DNA from: Letharia columbiana
Lineage: Eukaryota > Ascomycota > Lecanoromycetes > Lecanorales > Parmeliaceae
Direction of reading: 5' to 3'
NCBI RefSeq assembly: GCF_014066305.1
Contig: NW_023501064.1
Coordinates: forward strand, 345,001-409,000
DNA: 64,000 nt
The notes under the pieces were generated by a model, which saw only the letters and a program-made list of their open reading frames with translations, was not told where the DNA came from and ran no database searches. Positions 22,805 to 34,046 of the stretch are shown here, in pieces. The stretch's first letter is position 1. Each line of letters begins with the position of its first letter. The translations under genes and the position numbers were made by a program.

Positions 22805-23267
22805 GGCTGTGATGATCAAGAACGCGGCTACCTATCAGAGAGTCTGATTCTTGGGGGGAGGTGGTTCTGTAAGATGCTCAGCAAGCGCCTCAAGGAGTGA
22901 AGGCTGAGAGGAAAGCCATCGTCCAAACGACTCGGAGTGTTGAGTCGAGTAGATCTAGATGGAGAGAAGTTTTGGGTGAGGGTATGTGAATTGCACCACT
23001 TCGAAAAGACCTCAGGAACAAAGAGAGAGATTTTCAATTGTTTGCGAATTGCTCATTACTCAATGGTGCTCATGCGAGTACCAATCTAGCGCAGCCTTAC
23101 CGGACATTACTAGTTGTCGGGCATAAGAGGATATCCAACGTAGTCCCACTCCACACAAATTTACAATGTATGAGCAACCATTGATGATTCCCAGTCCTGC
23201 GCAGAGAACAGTCAATCTACTAAGACATTCGGTATCTACGAGCTTCTCTCATCGAACATCCACCACC

Positions 23268-25309
23268 ATGGCTTCCCAAGAGAACCGAGAGCATTCTGCT
23301 CGGTCGACAACCCACCAAAACGGAGAGGGATTACCACATTTTGCGCACAACAGAGGTACCGGCAATTCGAGAGTGGGAGGCAGAGGCAACTCGCGATCTG
23401 GACACAGAGGTGGCTCGGGAGGCCGAGGACGTCGAGGAGATCAAGGGCATCGAGGAAATGGGGCAGGTAGAGGAGCTTGGGTGGGGTCCAATAAGAAGAA
23501 AGAAGTCGGGCGCGCAGAATGGGCGTATGTGAATCAGACTTCATCATCCTTATCCGGACTAATTCATGAAGTCGTACTCCATTTGACCGAAGAGCACGCA
23601 ACAACGAGCGAGCTGCGAAACGACAAAAAGTAGACGGCCGAAAGGAGGACCTACCAGTCTACGCTACCAAGTTTTCGAAAGAGGAGATTGAGACTCAGGA
23701 GAAGAAACCTAAGCGGAAGGTCGCTGTGATGCTTGGTTACTCCGGCACTGGATATAAGGGCATGCAGCTGTAAGCGTCTCCGCAAGGGTCTGGGCATCGC
23801 ATTGCACCTCTAACAACCCTCAGAAATCACCATGAGAAGACTATCGAGGGCGACCTATTCAAGGCCTTTGTTGATTCAGGTGCGATATCGAAAGCCAACG
23901 CCGATGACCCGAAGAAGTCCTCGCTCATCAGATGCGCTCGTACTGACAAGGGAGTCCATGCTGCTGGCAATGTGATATCGTTGAAACTCATCGTCGAGGA
24001 CCCAGATATAGTCGCCAAGATCAATGAGCATCTGAGCCCACAGATACGAGTTTGGGGCATCGAGAGAACCAATGGTAGCTTCAGCTGCTACCAGCACTGC
24101 GATTCGAGGACTTATCAATATCTCATTCCATCACACTGCTTTCTACCACCTCATCCGAAAAGCTTCCTTGCCAAACAGATGGTAGAGCTTGCAGAAGAGG
24201 CCAACGATCTGGAAGGCTATCAATCCCGTCAAAAGGAGGTTGAAGACGTCTGGTCTAAGATGGAAGAGGAATATGTCAGACCTGTCATTGAAGAGATGGA
24301 ACTCTCAATACGGGACGAAGTACTCAGAGCATTCTATGAGCACGACAACAGTCCTGCAAATAGCGCATCGACGATTGGTACCGAAGCTCTGAAGCAAACC
24401 ATCAGTGGTGTTCCCAACCAGGTTAAAGTTATCTCAGCAGTTGAGGATGTTAGTGCCACGGAAAGCAAAAATAGTCAAGAAAGCACTGCAGACATCTCCT
24501 CAGTCCTAGCGCTCGAAACAGTCAATGTAGAAGCCATGGAGACGCGAGAAGAGAGGCCGAGAGAACTTACGCCTGTGGAAATCGCCCTTCGTGATCTTAA
24601 AGCCGCCCATATCAAGGCAAAAAAGGCTTATCGAATTCACCCTGCTCGCGTTGCGCGAGTCCGCTCCCACCTGTCCCGCTATATTGGCACACATAAATTC
24701 CACAACTACACAATCGAAAAGACCTTCAGAGATCCTTCCGCCACAAGGGTTATAAAAGCCTTCAACGTAGACGCTGTCCCTATCATCATCAATGACACAG
24801 AGTGGCTTTCGCTCAAAGTCTGGGGTCAGAGCTTCATGATGCACCAAATACGTAAAATGGTCAGTATGATCGCTTTGCTCGTCCGCTGCGGTTGTCACGA
24901 GGGCCGCATACAGGACTCCTATATGGCTGATAAACTCAGCATACCCAAAGCACCTAGTCTGGGCCTTCTACTTGAATGCCCTGTGTTTGAGGTCTACAAT
25001 GAGAAGCTTGAAGGGTTCGGATACAACAAGATCGATTTCAGCAGATATGAGGAGGAGATGGAAGAATTCAAGCAGCGGGAGATCTATGGGCGCATTTTCC
25101 GAGAAGAGGAAAGGGACCATACCTTCCACTCTTTCTTCGCGGGTATGGATAACACCCGGAGTTCGCAGTTGTTCTATCTGTCAAGCGCTGGAGTCGAAGC
25201 TACCAAGAAAGAGATCAAGAAAGATACGTTGACGGACGCGGCGGCGAAGACGAATATTGGCGAAGTCTTGAGTGAAGATGAGGGAGACGCAATAGACGAA
25301 GAAGGATGA
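23268..25309 (+). CDS. PUS1: tRNA pseudouridine synthase Pus1 (TruA family)
   Basis: Three exons, 23268-23524, 23593-23769 and 23824-25309, 639 aa. The N-terminal 85 residues are rich in Arg-Gly (NRGTGNSRVGGRGNSRSGHR). Then come KRKVAVMLGYSGTGYKGMQL, the first strand and loop of the TruA fold, and CARTDKGVHAAGNVISL, which contains the catalytic Asp. HCDSRTYQYLIPSHCF and the C-terminal FMMHQIRKM motif close the active site. Pus1 makes pseudouridine in tRNAs, including positions near the anticodon, and in some snRNA and mRNA sites. The ATG at 23268 sits in a CACCATGG context. An in-frame ATG at 23166 would add 34 residues rich in Ser, Arg and Thr, possibly a mitochondrial presequence. Confidence 0.9.
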
Positions 25310-26567
25310 GGTGGAATAGATTCTCATGGGCCCCGCATAGTTGACTATTACAACCCGTGATACCTGTACAATTCTGAATCATCAAGCCTGCTTGACACCA
25401 GGAAAACGGTTCCAACCCGCTAGCACATCGCTGGTACTCGGGCACTTTTCGTGTAAATTCGGTGGAGATATCATCGACATCTCGCAGCACATACCACAAG
25501 AATAAAGCCAAAAAAAGTGGTTGTTGTCTCAATCTCTGGGCCTCCGCCTGCGTTGCTGGTCGACGTTCTTAGGTCTAGAGTACTGGCCTAATTTTCAAAT
25601 TCTGCCCACATTTACTCGTTCTACAAGCAGGAAGAAGCAATCATCATCCGACCTACGGTGTTCTCTTGAACGTCTCGAGTCAGGCACTGAGACCTCAAAT
25701 ATGACACACCAAAAGCCAAGAAAGCCCCCCCAAAAATCAAACTTTTACGTCTTTTCAAGAGACTGGCGGCGTGACTTCATGACTCATGGAGTCTTTCGAC
25801 ACATTCACCGGGCCAGCACGTCAAGCGTCGGCATTGACCACTCTAAGACAATCCAAGACTGTAACACATCTTTCGAAGAAATGGCCACTGAAAACCCCCA
25901 CGTTCGTGCCGCCGATATCCCATCGTCGACCATGCAGGGCAAAGAGCGCATCATGCCCCATCTACCGGCTTGACGCAACCGAGCACGTCAATCAAGATCA
26001 TCCTCGCGACATCTCTAGCGCTGGACCCAGGAGCGCTGGTTTTTTTGAGAAAGCGAGGGCAGCAGAGCGCGTTTTGGAGCATCGTTTGACGTTGGAGTGT
26101 TTGGGGCTTGGTCCTCGATCGGAGCTGGGTATCGAGCTGGTTGGCAGGAGATGGGGAAGGGATGGGCACGGGCGGCGGGAAGGGGAAAGGGTTCAAGAGG
26201 AAGGCTGGTGCTGGGAAAAGGATCCAGGCATGCAGGGTTGGGGTCGGCGCAGAACCCTGGCGCAGTACTGTCCTCAAGGAACGCGGGCTGCATGCTAAGA
26301 GAGACTCCGTACTGTGATCTTGCAGACTGTTGAGGTTGTGGGAGCGTGTAGCGACGTCTTTGACCGTCAAAGGAGCGGGTTATGTATGTATGGCTGGCTG
26401 TTTGTCTAGTAGAGTACGGATAGCGCAGAATGCTGCAGAAATTGCACAAGTTTTGATCTTTCGATGTTTATGTGCCTAAAATGCAGGGTATATCCAGCAG
26501 GCTGGTGCCCATCAAGATGATACCCACAAGGGATCTACAGTAAATATGTATATTACACCAACATTTC
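25310..26567. other. Intergenic stretch with doubtful ORFs
   Basis: Between PUS1 and MRH4, which converge. A plus-strand frame of 170 codons (25786-26298) starts with ATG (MESFDTFTGPARQ) and ends in a GC-rich part, with AERVLEHRLTLECLGLGPRS in the middle. Overlapping frames on both strands are equally open there, which argues for composition rather than coding. No domain recognised. Confidence 0.35.
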
Positions 26568-28460
26568 TCAAATTAATGCTTGCCCCTTAAACATGCCCTC
26601 TTTGACTTCTCTAACGACATCCCGTCTGTCATTCTTGCCAACAAGAACGATACCACGTCCCCGTCGTCCCATTCGACCGGTCCTACCGAGTCGATGGATG
26701 AAGTCGATGGTGGAGTGTGGCACATCGTACAAGATGACGTGCCGTACTGCCAGGGTATCAATGCCTCGTGAGCCAAGATCAGTAGTCACGAGAACTTTTG
26801 TGTTGGGCAGATGGCGTCGCGGTGGAGGGGTGACTGGGCTTGCGGTATGATTGAATGCAATGTAGTTGGGGCCGCTCCGCGGAGCGGAGGCGTCCTTGGC
26901 AGTTTCCGGTGCGGTCTTAGGCGTAATCGTTGTGAAACCTCCCAGCGTCTCTGATTGTCGTTGTTCTGGCGTATCCCGGTTTAGAGCAACAGCGTCAATG
27001 CCTTTTGAGGTCAGATACTCGGCAACTTCTTGTGTTTTTTCGCGCTCGTTGACGAATACCAATATACGCTTGATGTCAGCGCGCTCGGTATCGCCTGGAG
27101 CGTGTTCAGCTGCAGCTTTGCCGATGGACCAAATGGTATCCGCGCAGGCCAGAATTTTGTTGCCGCGATAGGGTTCCTTTTCCACGTCTACGACGCCGAG
27201 CTGTACGCGCCGAGGAATAGCGTGGAGATTAGGCGTTACGAGTCGCCGCATATCTGGGAAGCGCTGGCGTAAGTAAGAGTCTAGGCTTCGAGGAATTGTT
27301 GCTGAGCAGAGTATGAGCTGCTGCAGAGATGGGGTGGATTTGTCGATGACGGTTGATGTGGAAGGGGCAAAGGAGCGGTCGAGTAGGGAGTCGGCTTCGT
27401 CTATAACGAGATGGGAGACGCGGCTGAGGATATTGGGATCTGATTCCGAAATGCTAGCTAGTAAATGAGGAGTGGAGATGAGGACGTCGATTCCAGTAGG
27501 TGCGAAAAGACGATTGCGAATGACCTTTCCACTATAGGCGGACGATATAAGCCCGGAGCGGAACTTCACTGTGTGTGATAAAAGCTTCGTAAGATTGCCA
27601 ACTTGTGTTACGAGCTCGGAGGTTGGGACAAGAATGATGGCTCTTGGCCGGCCAGTGGTTGGATGAGGTGCATTGGACAACGGAGGAGGCTCCAGGGCAT
27701 GAAAATTAACCTTCTTCCTCTCTTCCTCCTCTCGAATCTTTTTCTGAGCTTCCAGCTCTACATCTATGACCTCTGCGCGTTTTATAGCATCCAATACCGG
27801 CAACAGATAGGCCAGCGTCTTCCCCGATCCAGTTTCTGCAGCAAGCAAGAACTGCTCCATCTCCTTCTTCCCGGATGCAGCCGATCTTCTCCGGGCCGCT
27901 CTTGTCTCATTGCCCAGCAAAATAGGTATCGCCAATCGCTGTATGGGCGTGGGAACAAGGTCGACCATGCCGGACAGCGCTTGGGTAGCAATCGATTCCT
28001 TTACCATTGGTAATAAGGGAAATTCATCAAAGCTTTCGGTCTCGCTAATCTTTGCTTTAATTGAAGCCCTTTGCCCATATGATACAGCACTCAGAGCCTT
28101 CTGCATCTTCAAGGCATGAAAAGGTTCTCTTGCTTTCTTTGGACGTTCTCTTCCCCCAGAAGACCTCCTCACCTCGGCTTCTGAGCGGGCGTGGGGTTCA
28201 CGTCGTATATCTGCTGACCCTTGGTTCATGCCGGCGAACGGGCTGTTAGTTCGCCTTCTCACTGGTTGGCCACTTGGGGTAGTTCTAGTAGGTGGGCGAG
28301 AGACTTTAGGTGACAAGCTCATCCTGGACGGAGGACGACGGCGCTGCAGTTGCGCCATTGACCTTCTGGGCTGCCATGGCCGATATAATGCTGGAGGAGA
28401 TGAGTGCCAAAAGGCTCTGTGTTGACAGAACAAACAAATTGTCCGCGCAGAGCGCGACAT
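26568..28460 (-). CDS. MRH4: Mitochondrial DEAD-box RNA helicase Mrh4
   Basis: Single exon, 630 aa. The first 60 residues lack acidic residues and are rich in Arg, Ser and Pro, as in a mitochondrial presequence. Helicase motifs appear in order: VPTPIQRLAIP (Q motif), AAETGSGKT (motif I), VPTSELV (Ia), STPHLLA (Ib), VIDEADS (II), CSATIP (III), VFVNERE (IV), TTDLGSRGID (V) and HRLGRTGRMGR (VI). The long basic N-terminus and inserts between the two RecA lobes match Mrh4. In yeast Mrh4 is needed for assembly of the large mitoribosomal subunit. I infer the same role in the matrix. Divergent from BUD4. Confidence 0.9.
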   Translation of the reverse strand: MSRSARTICLFCQHRAFWHSSPPALYRPWQPRRSMAQLQRRRPPSRMSLSPKVSRPPTRTTPSGQPVRRRTNSPFAGMNQGSADIRREPHARSEAEVRRSSGGRERPKKAREPFHALKMQKALSAVSYGQRASIKAKISETESFDEFPLLPMVKESIATQALSGMVDLVPTPIQRLAIPILLGNETRAARRRSAASGKKEMEQFLLAAETGSGKTLAYLLPVLDAIKRAEVIDVELEAQKKIREEEERKKVNFHALEPPPLSNAPHPTTGRPRAIILVPTSELVTQVGNLTKLLSHTVKFRSGLISSAYSGKVIRNRLFAPTGIDVLISTPHLLASISESDPNILSRVSHLVIDEADSLLDRSFAPSTSTVIDKSTPSLQQLILCSATIPRSLDSYLRQRFPDMRRLVTPNLHAIPRRVQLGVVDVEKEPYRGNKILACADTIWSIGKAAAEHAPGDTERADIKRILVFVNEREKTQEVAEYLTSKGIDAVALNRDTPEQRQSETLGGFTTITPKTAPETAKDASAPRSGPNYIAFNHTASPVTPPPRRHLPNTKVLVTTDLGSRGIDTLAVRHVILYDVPHSTIDFIHRLGRTGRMGRRGRGIVLVGKNDRRDVVREVKEGMFKGQALI

Positions 28461-28896
28461 TGAGAAAGTTCAATGCACCTCAATTCTCACCAGAACATTT
28501 TTGCAAGAGCCAAGATTGCATGATCCCCTCGATCCCTGCACTTGCGCGTTTGTTGCCGGGCCAACGTTAGCGGATGCGCTAATTCAATGGTTTCGCGCTT
28601 GAAGCTCCGATTTGTGTCGTGCTCAAACAATATTCCTCGGTCAGGTACCAGCCTCATGCATTGTCAGGCACAGCATTGTCCCTCATGATTGAAATGTCAC
28701 TGCTCTAGAAAGACCCGATATAAAATCTCCCTGTCAATCACTGGTCAAAATACTACTACTGTGACTGGGGCATTGTTCCTGCGGGGCCTCGAGATAAACA
28801 CATTCCTCGGCTGCCATTCGAGCAATCACCAGCAGTCAGAATACAGCTCTAGCATTGGTGGATTCCATAGGGGTTGGAGGTCTTGAACTTACCGTT
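28461..28896. promoter_or_regulatory. Bidirectional promoter region MRH4 / BUD4
   Basis: 436 bp between two start codons reading outward. No obvious TATA or repeat; both promoters must lie here. Confidence 0.6.
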
Positions 28897-31800
28897 ATGT
28901 CTCAATCCGTATGTTTTTATCATCCATGAGCATATGGACAATGCGCTGGCTCGCCCAATCATAACACTGAACCATGGAACCAGATCCAGCCACTGCGCAT
29001 CCAGAAGAACACCCCTTCATCTTCTCCTAACAAAACGAGCGCTCCACTGACTAAAAGGCCGCTCGCTGAACTGGGGCCTATGGAGCAAAGACGGAACTCT
29101 CCAAGCTACAATCAAAACACTAAGGTGAGAGCAATGGCTAGTTAAGACGACGCCTCGACTAATTGTCTTTCAGAAGAGCCTTTTCAATGGGGACTCATCC
29201 CCATTTGATCAATCGCCAATTGCCTCTAATTCGCCTCGTCTGTACTGGCAGAATCGTGATCCAGCATCTCCAACTAGGTCCAACGCAGAAAACCGGAACC
29301 CCCTGAGTGACCGCGATGGCTCCCCATCTCCCGCCAAAAGGTCATCAATCGAGAACTTGAAACGTGCGTCTCGTGTAAAGAATAGCAATATGTTCGCTCG
29401 TGAACACAAGCAAGAGTATGACCCTACATCAAGCCCCATGATTGAGAGGCCGCTGGCAACAGGCAGGCCGCTTAGCGTGCAACAAGGCAATGCATATGGT
29501 GGTAGCGGACTCCAAAACTCCCGGCAGGGGGGAAGTATGAGGATGCCTGTCAACGGTACGCTGCGATCGCCAGTCAAAACGAACGGTATCTCTGAAGAGT
29601 CAATGTCTCCCAGCAAAGCACCGACGTCTCCGACGAAATCATCCATGTCTAGTAAGAGCAGGTACTCACAGCCGCACCAGGCCTTTGACCTGGAGAACAG
29701 CATCTGGTCTGAGGAGGAGGGGGAGGAGGAGGAGCAGTCTGCCGAGCGTGAGCTACCTCCCGGCAAGTCACTGCATCGCCATGCCAAGAGTGTCACGTTT
29801 GACGCTGCGCCTCCTCAAGTAAACGAATATGAGATGACTACCCCCGATCCATCATCTGTGGCATCAGGGTCTCGTGAGGGAAGTTACGACTCTGTGAATG
29901 AAGGAGAAGACGAGAGCTTCGACCGAGGCTCTTCCATTGAGCGAGATGATAGCTTCGACGCATCGCTTGAAGACACCGAGAAGACTCCTGTGGTTCTGCC
30001 CGAGGATTGGCGCTTCATGAGCCCAGCAGTTGCCAATGAAGATCTCGTAGCACATGTTGAGAGTCCATTTGATGGAGAGCAAAGCGGCCCAGCCCCGACA
30101 GCACAACCTTCTTCAATACCCGATGCACGAGTCTCGCCGACGAGGACAGATTCCGTTAATTCCAACGGCGAGCGCCGGCCATTGCCACCTCTTCCAGCAT
30201 TGGGCACGCCATTATTCCCTCGTGCTCGGTCAGACTCAAACAATAGTCTTTCTGCCACTGCCGAACGCGTGAGTAGTTTCCAGCGTGTCTCTCCGGCACC
30301 ACATCGCCCAGCGTCGATTTCGAAAGCAGAGATTCAGGGGATGGGAGGCTGTTCTATGTCCATCGAGGATCGTCTGCGCTTGATGATGATCGATGATCCG
30401 GACAAGCGCAGCTCGCCAGTTGAGGAACAACAAGAGCAACGGGAGAGGCGACTTCGACGCGGATCCCCTCTGAGAGGCTCAGAACCGGGAGAAGGCGACA
30501 GAGAAATCCAAATTCATGAAGAAGAAGTTGAGAACGACGATGTAGCAAGTCTTGGAGAATATAAGCTGCCTCCACGAATCTCAAGAGAGTCGATCCTCCG
30601 TAAGGTCAAGAGTCGCACCTTCAACGAGCCTGAGGATGACACCTCGTTCCTGGGGCTGAGCCCAACCTCTGATAAAGGCGTCTACAATAACCTGGACCCT
30701 GATACTCCAATTCCATCTCTCGAGACCGAAGAAACCGAGAAAGAGGTGATCATTAAGCAGGAACCCGATCTTGAGGACAGTGAAGTGGATGTTTACTCGA
30801 TTCCGGACCTCTACAGCCAGCAACTGCAGGCCGAGTCCTACATGAACGCAATCGAGAAACTGGAAGCTTTCCGAGCATCCAGTGCCACCCACAAAGATGA
30901 TGATGACGAAAGCCATTATTCTGTTGACTCTAGGGAGAGCGGACATCAAGAGCGCAAATCGGACAGTGCTACTGATGATGAAGGTCCTCCTACACCGCGA
31001 GCTCTAACGTCGAATCAGGCAGGACAAGATCTGGAGCGCAAAGAAAGCCATCGTATGTCTTTGCCTCAGTTTGCAGCATTACTAGGGGAGTCAGACTTTG
31101 GCTTTAGTATGGAGTCGTTCATGACTCCGTCGCCAGAAACCACTCAGGAGCCGGTGAAGCCCGTATTGTCATCTCAGCCGTCTTGGACGTCAGAGGTGCC
31201 AAGCGAGAAGTCATTTGCAGAGCAGATTATCGATCGACCAGTGACACCCGAAGAACAGCTCCAACCACCCAGGTTTCCAGGACAGTGGAACGACGCAGAA
31301 GACGAACCCAAGACGCCAGACTCTGTCATTCGTCACCCCATCGCACAGTCGCCCGCGCCTGACTCTCCCGGTGTGCCCGAGCCAGTCGCAACGATCAAAG
31401 CGCCGGGGAGCAAGCTGAAGACTCGGCCTTCTATCACGCCAGCTGATGTGCAGGCAATGGCTGAGGTCAGGCGCCAAGTAAGCAATGGAAGCCAGGTTCC
31501 AGCTGTACCCAAGATCCCAGAGCGACACTCGAGTCGGCCGTCTGTCGTTGCAGAATCTGATGAACCTCATTGTGACCCTGCAAGCCAGGTAGCATCCGTA
31601 GAGACTTTTGAAGAGCGAGACACGTCGAAGCCATCTAAACGAAAGAGTAGCCTGCTTCCATTGGAAGTCTCAGTGCAAGCTAGTGATGGCCTCGGATTGG
31701 GTATAGAGAGCGAATTTGATCGCGTGATCGAAGCCCAAAAGGTGGCGTTCAACTCTCCTACCCCTGACATGGCTTCCCGGCCATGGTCCCCTGGACACGC

Positions 31801-33715
31801 AGAACACATGCCTGGACAAGAGTTCAGACCATTTAGAGAGGGTTATGCTAACAAGACTTTCCGTACACAGAAAGGCTACTTGATGAGACAAAACACCAAA
31901 GTCATCATCGCTAGCAGCGCCTCCCATGAATCTGCCGACTCTGCCACCGAGACTCAGGATACTCAAGACCCTGCTGCGCGAGGCACGCGATCTGCAGGTA
32001 ACTCTCCCAGAAAGCCAAGTCATACGCAGACCTGGACGGCAGAGCCATGGAACGGCAAAATCAGGCGTAAGAGTATTCGAAAATCAGGCGGCATACCCTC
32101 GAAAGCGCCAGGTAGTGGGCCAGCTCCTCCATTGCCCGGTCAGCATAGCAACGTAGCCAGCGGTCTTGGCAGCGTTACCGAAGACGAATCCATGCAGAAT
32201 ACAGAGGAAATTGGAGAAGATGGTGAAAGAGGCAGACTCTTTGTGAAGGTCGTAAGGGTCAAAGACCTAGACCTTCCTCTGCCGAAAGGTGTGATTATTT
32301 CAGAAATCCTTACGTTTTTTCACAGCTAACCACGACTGCAGGGGAGCGTTCATTTTTTGCTTTGACTCTCGACAACGGCTTGCACTGTGTCACTACGGCA
32401 TGGTTGGAGCTTGGCAAGACCGCTCCAATTGGACAAGAATTCGAACTTGTTGTGCTGAACGACCTGGAGTTCCAGCTCACCCTGCAAACCAAGCTCGAAG
32501 AGCCAAAAGCCCAGCCTGTCGTCGAGTCTCCCACAAAGAGTTCCAGCCCTTCAAAACCTTCGACATTCAGTCGTGTTTTTGCCTCTCCGCGCAAGCGCAA
32601 AGAGCTTGAGATGAAACGTCAAGAAGAGGCCCAGCAGGCCGAGCGACAAAAGCAACAAGCCAGCAAACGAGTTGTTCAGCCTACCGCTTGGGATCTTCTA
32701 CATGGTCTTGTGGCCAAAGATGGTAGCTTCGCACGTTCGTACGTTTGTCTCAAAGACCACGAAACCAGTGCATATGGCAAACCTTATACTGTGGATGTAC
32801 CATGCTTCAACGAGTGGGCAACTGAAGATGCACATACCATGAGCAGCGTCAAGAGCAAGCGCAGCGCCATGAACGGTGGTGTCCAGCGTAAGGCGCCTTA
32901 CCGAGTTGGCAAACTTGAGCTGCAGCTTCTGTTTGTACCTAAACCCAAGGATGCAAAGGATGAGGATATGCCGAAGAGCATGAACGCTTGCATTCGTGAG
33001 CTGAGGGAAGCCGAAAGTGCGACCCCTAAGAAATGGGAAGGTAATCTCAGCCAACAAGGTGGCGATTGTCCAGTAAGTCTTGGTCTTTCCTCAACGGATT
33101 TGAGCACAGCTGAACAGATGCTAGTACTGGCGGCGACGTTTCTTCACCCTTGATGGGTCCAAATTCACCGCTTACCATGAAGCTACGCGCCAACCCAGAG
33201 CCACCATCAATCTCGCCAAAGCCAGCAAGTTGATTGATGATAAGTCGGCTCTTATGCGCAACGATGTCCCCGCCAAGGGCAAAGGTCGGAGAAAATCTGC
33301 ATTTGCTGAAGAAGAAGAGGGGTACATGTTTGTTGAGGAAGGCTTTCGCGTCCGCTTTGCCAATGGAGAGACCATCGATTTCTATGCTGATAGCGCCGCT
33401 GAGAAGGATGGCTGGATGAAGGTTCTCTCGGAAGTTGTAGGCAAAGACACCACTAAGCCTAAATCCTGGACCGATCTTGTTCTGGCAAAGCAACGCGCAG
33501 CTGCTTCACGGATCGAGCAGGCCAAGCAAGGACAGACCAAAACGTCTTCTGGTTCTGCCAAGCAGGCACCACCCCTGAGGTCTGCACCAGCCACGCCAGC
33601 AAAGCATTTCTCACATCCCATTGTCGCAACGCCGGCGCCGGACAAGAGCCCTAGACGTTCTGATATTGGGTCGAGGACAGCAGAAAGAGCGAAGACGAGG
33701 TCGATGATGTTTTGA
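28897..33715 (+). CDS. BUD4: Bud4 / anillin-like PH-domain septation protein
   Basis: Five exons, 28897-28908, 28984-29124, 29174-32288, 32342-33072 and 33125-33715, 1529 aa. The first exon is only 12 nt (MSQS); the second starts IQPLRIQKNTPSSSPNK. About 1000 residues are disordered and rich in Ser/Pro and acidic patches with many SP/TP sites. From about residue 1080 comes the conserved Bud4 region (GRLFVKVVRVKDLDLPLPKG, then ERSFFALTLDNGLHCVTTAW). The last exon opens YWRRRFFTLDGSKFTAYHEA, the PH domain. The basic tail ends AKTRSMMF. Bud4 scaffolds septins and the contractile ring; in filamentous fungi it is needed for septum formation. Many SP/TP sites suggest Cdk control (inference). Confidence 0.9.
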
Positions 33716-34046
33716 ACGGGTGGTAAAGCTTTTCGGAGTAGAATACTTAACGCCCAGCGTTTACTGTACAGCAGGTGTCCACCTGTACCGATACATGAGG
33801 GACTGTCTATGAGCTTCTTATGTCCGGCGTTATCTTATCATTTCGTTTTAGCAAATGATCCTCGCTCTGTACAATGGTGCTGGTGCTGCTGGTGTCTTGA
33901 GCTGCAAAGTATCAAAGCAGCCGGTAGTTTAAAAAAGCTCTTCCAATTCACTGTATTCACGATTCAAGCTTCCTAGCTCTACATCATGCTCGTTCATGAT
34001 CATCGACAGAGCACGCAGATGCCCAAAACGTAGCTCGAAAGACATA

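Noticed and set aside
22691..22900. Small plus-strand ORF near the TFIIE-alpha start
   Set aside because: It is the antisense shadow of the first TFIIE-alpha exon and its promoter.
25786..26298. 170-codon ORF between PUS1 and MRH4
   Set aside because: GC-rich segment with long open frames on both strands and no recognisable fold; kept only as a note in the intergenic entry.
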